Origin: Verrucomicrobia bacterium 12-59-8
GTDB lineage: Bacteria > Verrucomicrobiota > Verrucomicrobiae > Verrucomicrobiales > Verrucomicrobiaceae
DNA length: 5,159 nt
Direction of reading: 5' to 3'
NCBI GenBank assembly: GCA_002279765.1
Contig: NCCR01000353.1
Location: forward strand, 1-5,159
Shown here: in pieces, positions 4,154-5,159 of the stretch
How the letters are laid out: every line of letters begins with the position of its first letter
How positions within the stretch are numbered: the first letter of the stretch is position 1
Program-made: the position numbers and the translations under genes
The notes under the pieces: generated by a model
Seen by the model: only the letters and a program-made list of their open reading frames with translations
Databases searched by the model: none
Told to the model about the DNA's origin: nothing

Positions 4154-5159
4154 ATGATCTCCGCCGCCACCCAACGCCTGCTGGATTTTCTGTCTGACGC
4201 CGAGTCCTACCCGCACCGCCCACCGCAGGTCACACTGCTGCAAACGCATGCGTCCTGGGTCTTCGTCGCACCGCCTTTCGTGTACAAAATCAAGAAGCCG
4301 GTGAGCCTGGGCTTCCTTGACTTCTCGACGCTTGAGCTTCGGCATGCCGACTGCAAGCACGAGCTGGCGCTCAACCGCCGCCTTGCAGATGACATCTATC
4401 TGGGGATCGAGCCCATCTGCGAGCACGAGGGCCACCTGCACTTCGGCGGCTACGGCGAAGTCGTCGAGTGGGCGGTGAAGATGCGGCAGATGGACCCGCG
4501 CTACTTTTTGCTGCAGCTGATGCAGACCGAAGAGGTGGGCACGCGGGAGATGGACCGCATCGTAGAGAAGCTGAACCGCTTCTACGTCTCCCAGCCTCCG
4601 CTGCCGGCGGCAGAGGTCACCACGGCGAACGAGCATCTGCGCCAGGGCACGGAGGACAACTTCAAGGCTGCCGCGCGATTCGTGGGCGAGAGCCTCTCGC
4701 AGCATGCGCTGGATGCCATCGCCCATTACACGCGCGAGTTCTTCACGCGGCAGAGCGCACTGCTCGAATCACGCCTGCATGACGGCTGGATCCGCGACTG
4801 CCATGGGGATCTGCATCTTGATCACATCCACCTCTCTCCCGAGGCGGTGCGGATCTACGACTGCATCGAGTTCAACACCGACTTCCGCTGCATTGATGTG
4901 GCCTGCGACATCGCGTTTCTCGCCATGGATCTCGATTTCAATGGCCGCCCCGATCTGGCGCGGTACATCGTCGAACGCTTCGCAGTGCTGCTGGACGACC
5001 ACGGGATCCGTGCGCTGATGGATTTTTACAAATGCTACCGCGCCTGCGTGCGCGGCAAGGTGGAGAGCCTGCATGCCAATGCGGAGACTGTGCCGGAGGC
5101 GGAGAAGAGATCGAGCCTCCAGCTTGCGCGCCGCTACTTTCAGCTGGCGCTGCAATACG
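4154..5159 (+). CDS. COG2187 aminoglycoside-phosphotransferase-like protein, N-terminal part (runs off right edge)
   Basis: The frame begins at ATG 4154, 12 nt after the alcohol dehydrogenase stop, and stays open for 335 codons to the window end. The N-terminal block is characteristic of COG2187: a THASWVF strand at residues 31-37, YKIKKPVSLGFLDFSTLE at 44-61, and ELALNRRLADDIYLGIEP at 70-87. The kinase-like catalytic region follows: CHGDLHLDH at 216-224 with Asp219 as the catalytic-loop Asp, then DCIEFN at 236-241 with Asp236 in the metal-binding (DFG-equivalent) position, and RCIDVACDIAFLAMDLD at 245-261. Many relatives are bifunctional, about 500 residues, with a P-loop ATPase domain after this region; whether that domain is present cannot be seen here. 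The substrate is not known, and aminoglycoside resistance should not be assumed. M. tuberculosis Rv2004c is a relative in the DosR dormancy regulon, next to a USP. No Shine-Dalgarno is visible, so translation may depend on coupling to the preceding gene. Confidence 0.9.
   Translation, partial: MISAATQRLLDFLSDAESYPHRPPQVTLLQTHASWVFVAPPFVYKIKKPVSLGFLDFSTLELRHADCKHELALNRRLADDIYLGIEPICEHEGHLHFGGYGEVVEWAVKMRQMDPRYFLLQLMQTEEVGTREMDRIVEKLNRFYVSQPPLPAAEVTTANEHLRQGTEDNFKAAARFVGESLSQHALDAIAHYTREFFTRQSALLESRLHDGWIRDCHGDLHLDHIHLSPEAVRIYDCIEFNTDFRCIDVACDIAFLAMDLDFNGRPDLARYIVERFAVLLDDHGIRALMDFYKCYRACVRGKVESLHANAETVPEAEKRSSLQLARRYFQLALQY

Noticed and set aside
3767..4726. Long minus-strand open frame of 319 codons
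   Set aside because: It lies antisense to the clear COG2187 catalytic region and the dehydrogenase C-terminus; its composition is Arg/His/Gln-rich and shows no domain. A shadow frame in GC-rich DNA.
4154..5159. Antibiotic-resistance aminoglycoside kinase
   Set aside because: The HGDLH motif is shared by the wider fold; the N-terminal block is that of COG2187 proteins, whose substrates are not aminoglycosides as far as known.

Overview
The window is GC-rich, densely coding bacterial DNA, chromosomal in character, with no rRNA, tRNA, CRISPR array or transposase. Weak or absent Shine-Dalgarno sequences, lipoprotein-like leaders and the gene content would fit a verrucomicrobial or planctomycete-type bacterium. 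That placement is an impression from gene content only and should be held loosely.

Left half, minus strand (1-2625): a tightly packed operon read right to left. It holds a secreted, probably membrane-anchored trypsin-fold serine protease (1792-2625), a tandem-domain universal stress protein (USP; 857-1777), a single-domain USP (402-860) and a CHAD-domain protein that leaves the window on the left (1-405). The protease-USP gap is 14 bp. The next two junctions are both 4-bp ATGA stop/start overlaps, so the last three genes should be co-transcribed and translationally coupled. The CHAD gene is easy to miss because it has no stop codon inside the window.

Middle (2626-3218): a divergent intergenic region with a small hairpin and a chain of very short overlapping reading frames, then a small proline-rich putative lipoprotein (2829-3041, plus strand) followed at once by a terminator-like hairpin, then 177 bp with no convincing gene.

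Right half, plus strand (3219-5159): a zinc-dependent alcohol dehydrogenase that is broken in this sequence (3219-4141). Its C-terminal half continues in another frame, and about 20 residues of the nucleotide-binding fold are missing at the junction. Twelve bases later begins a COG2187-type aminoglycoside-phosphotransferase-like protein (from 4154) that leaves the window on the right.

Taken together, USPs, a CHAD (polyphosphate-binding family) protein, a zinc alcohol dehydrogenase and a COG2187 kinase-like protein make up a set typical of stress, low-oxygen or dormancy islands. In Mycobacterium tuberculosis a USP (Rv2005c) and a COG2187 protein (Rv2004c) are neighbours in the DosR regulon. 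The protease and the small lipoprotein add an envelope component. No known regulator binding site could be recognised. The most notable points are the unlisted CHAD gene with its two coupled junctions, the internal deletion in the alcohol dehydrogenase, and an 18-bp near-identical repeat linking the window's left edge to the divergent intergenic region.
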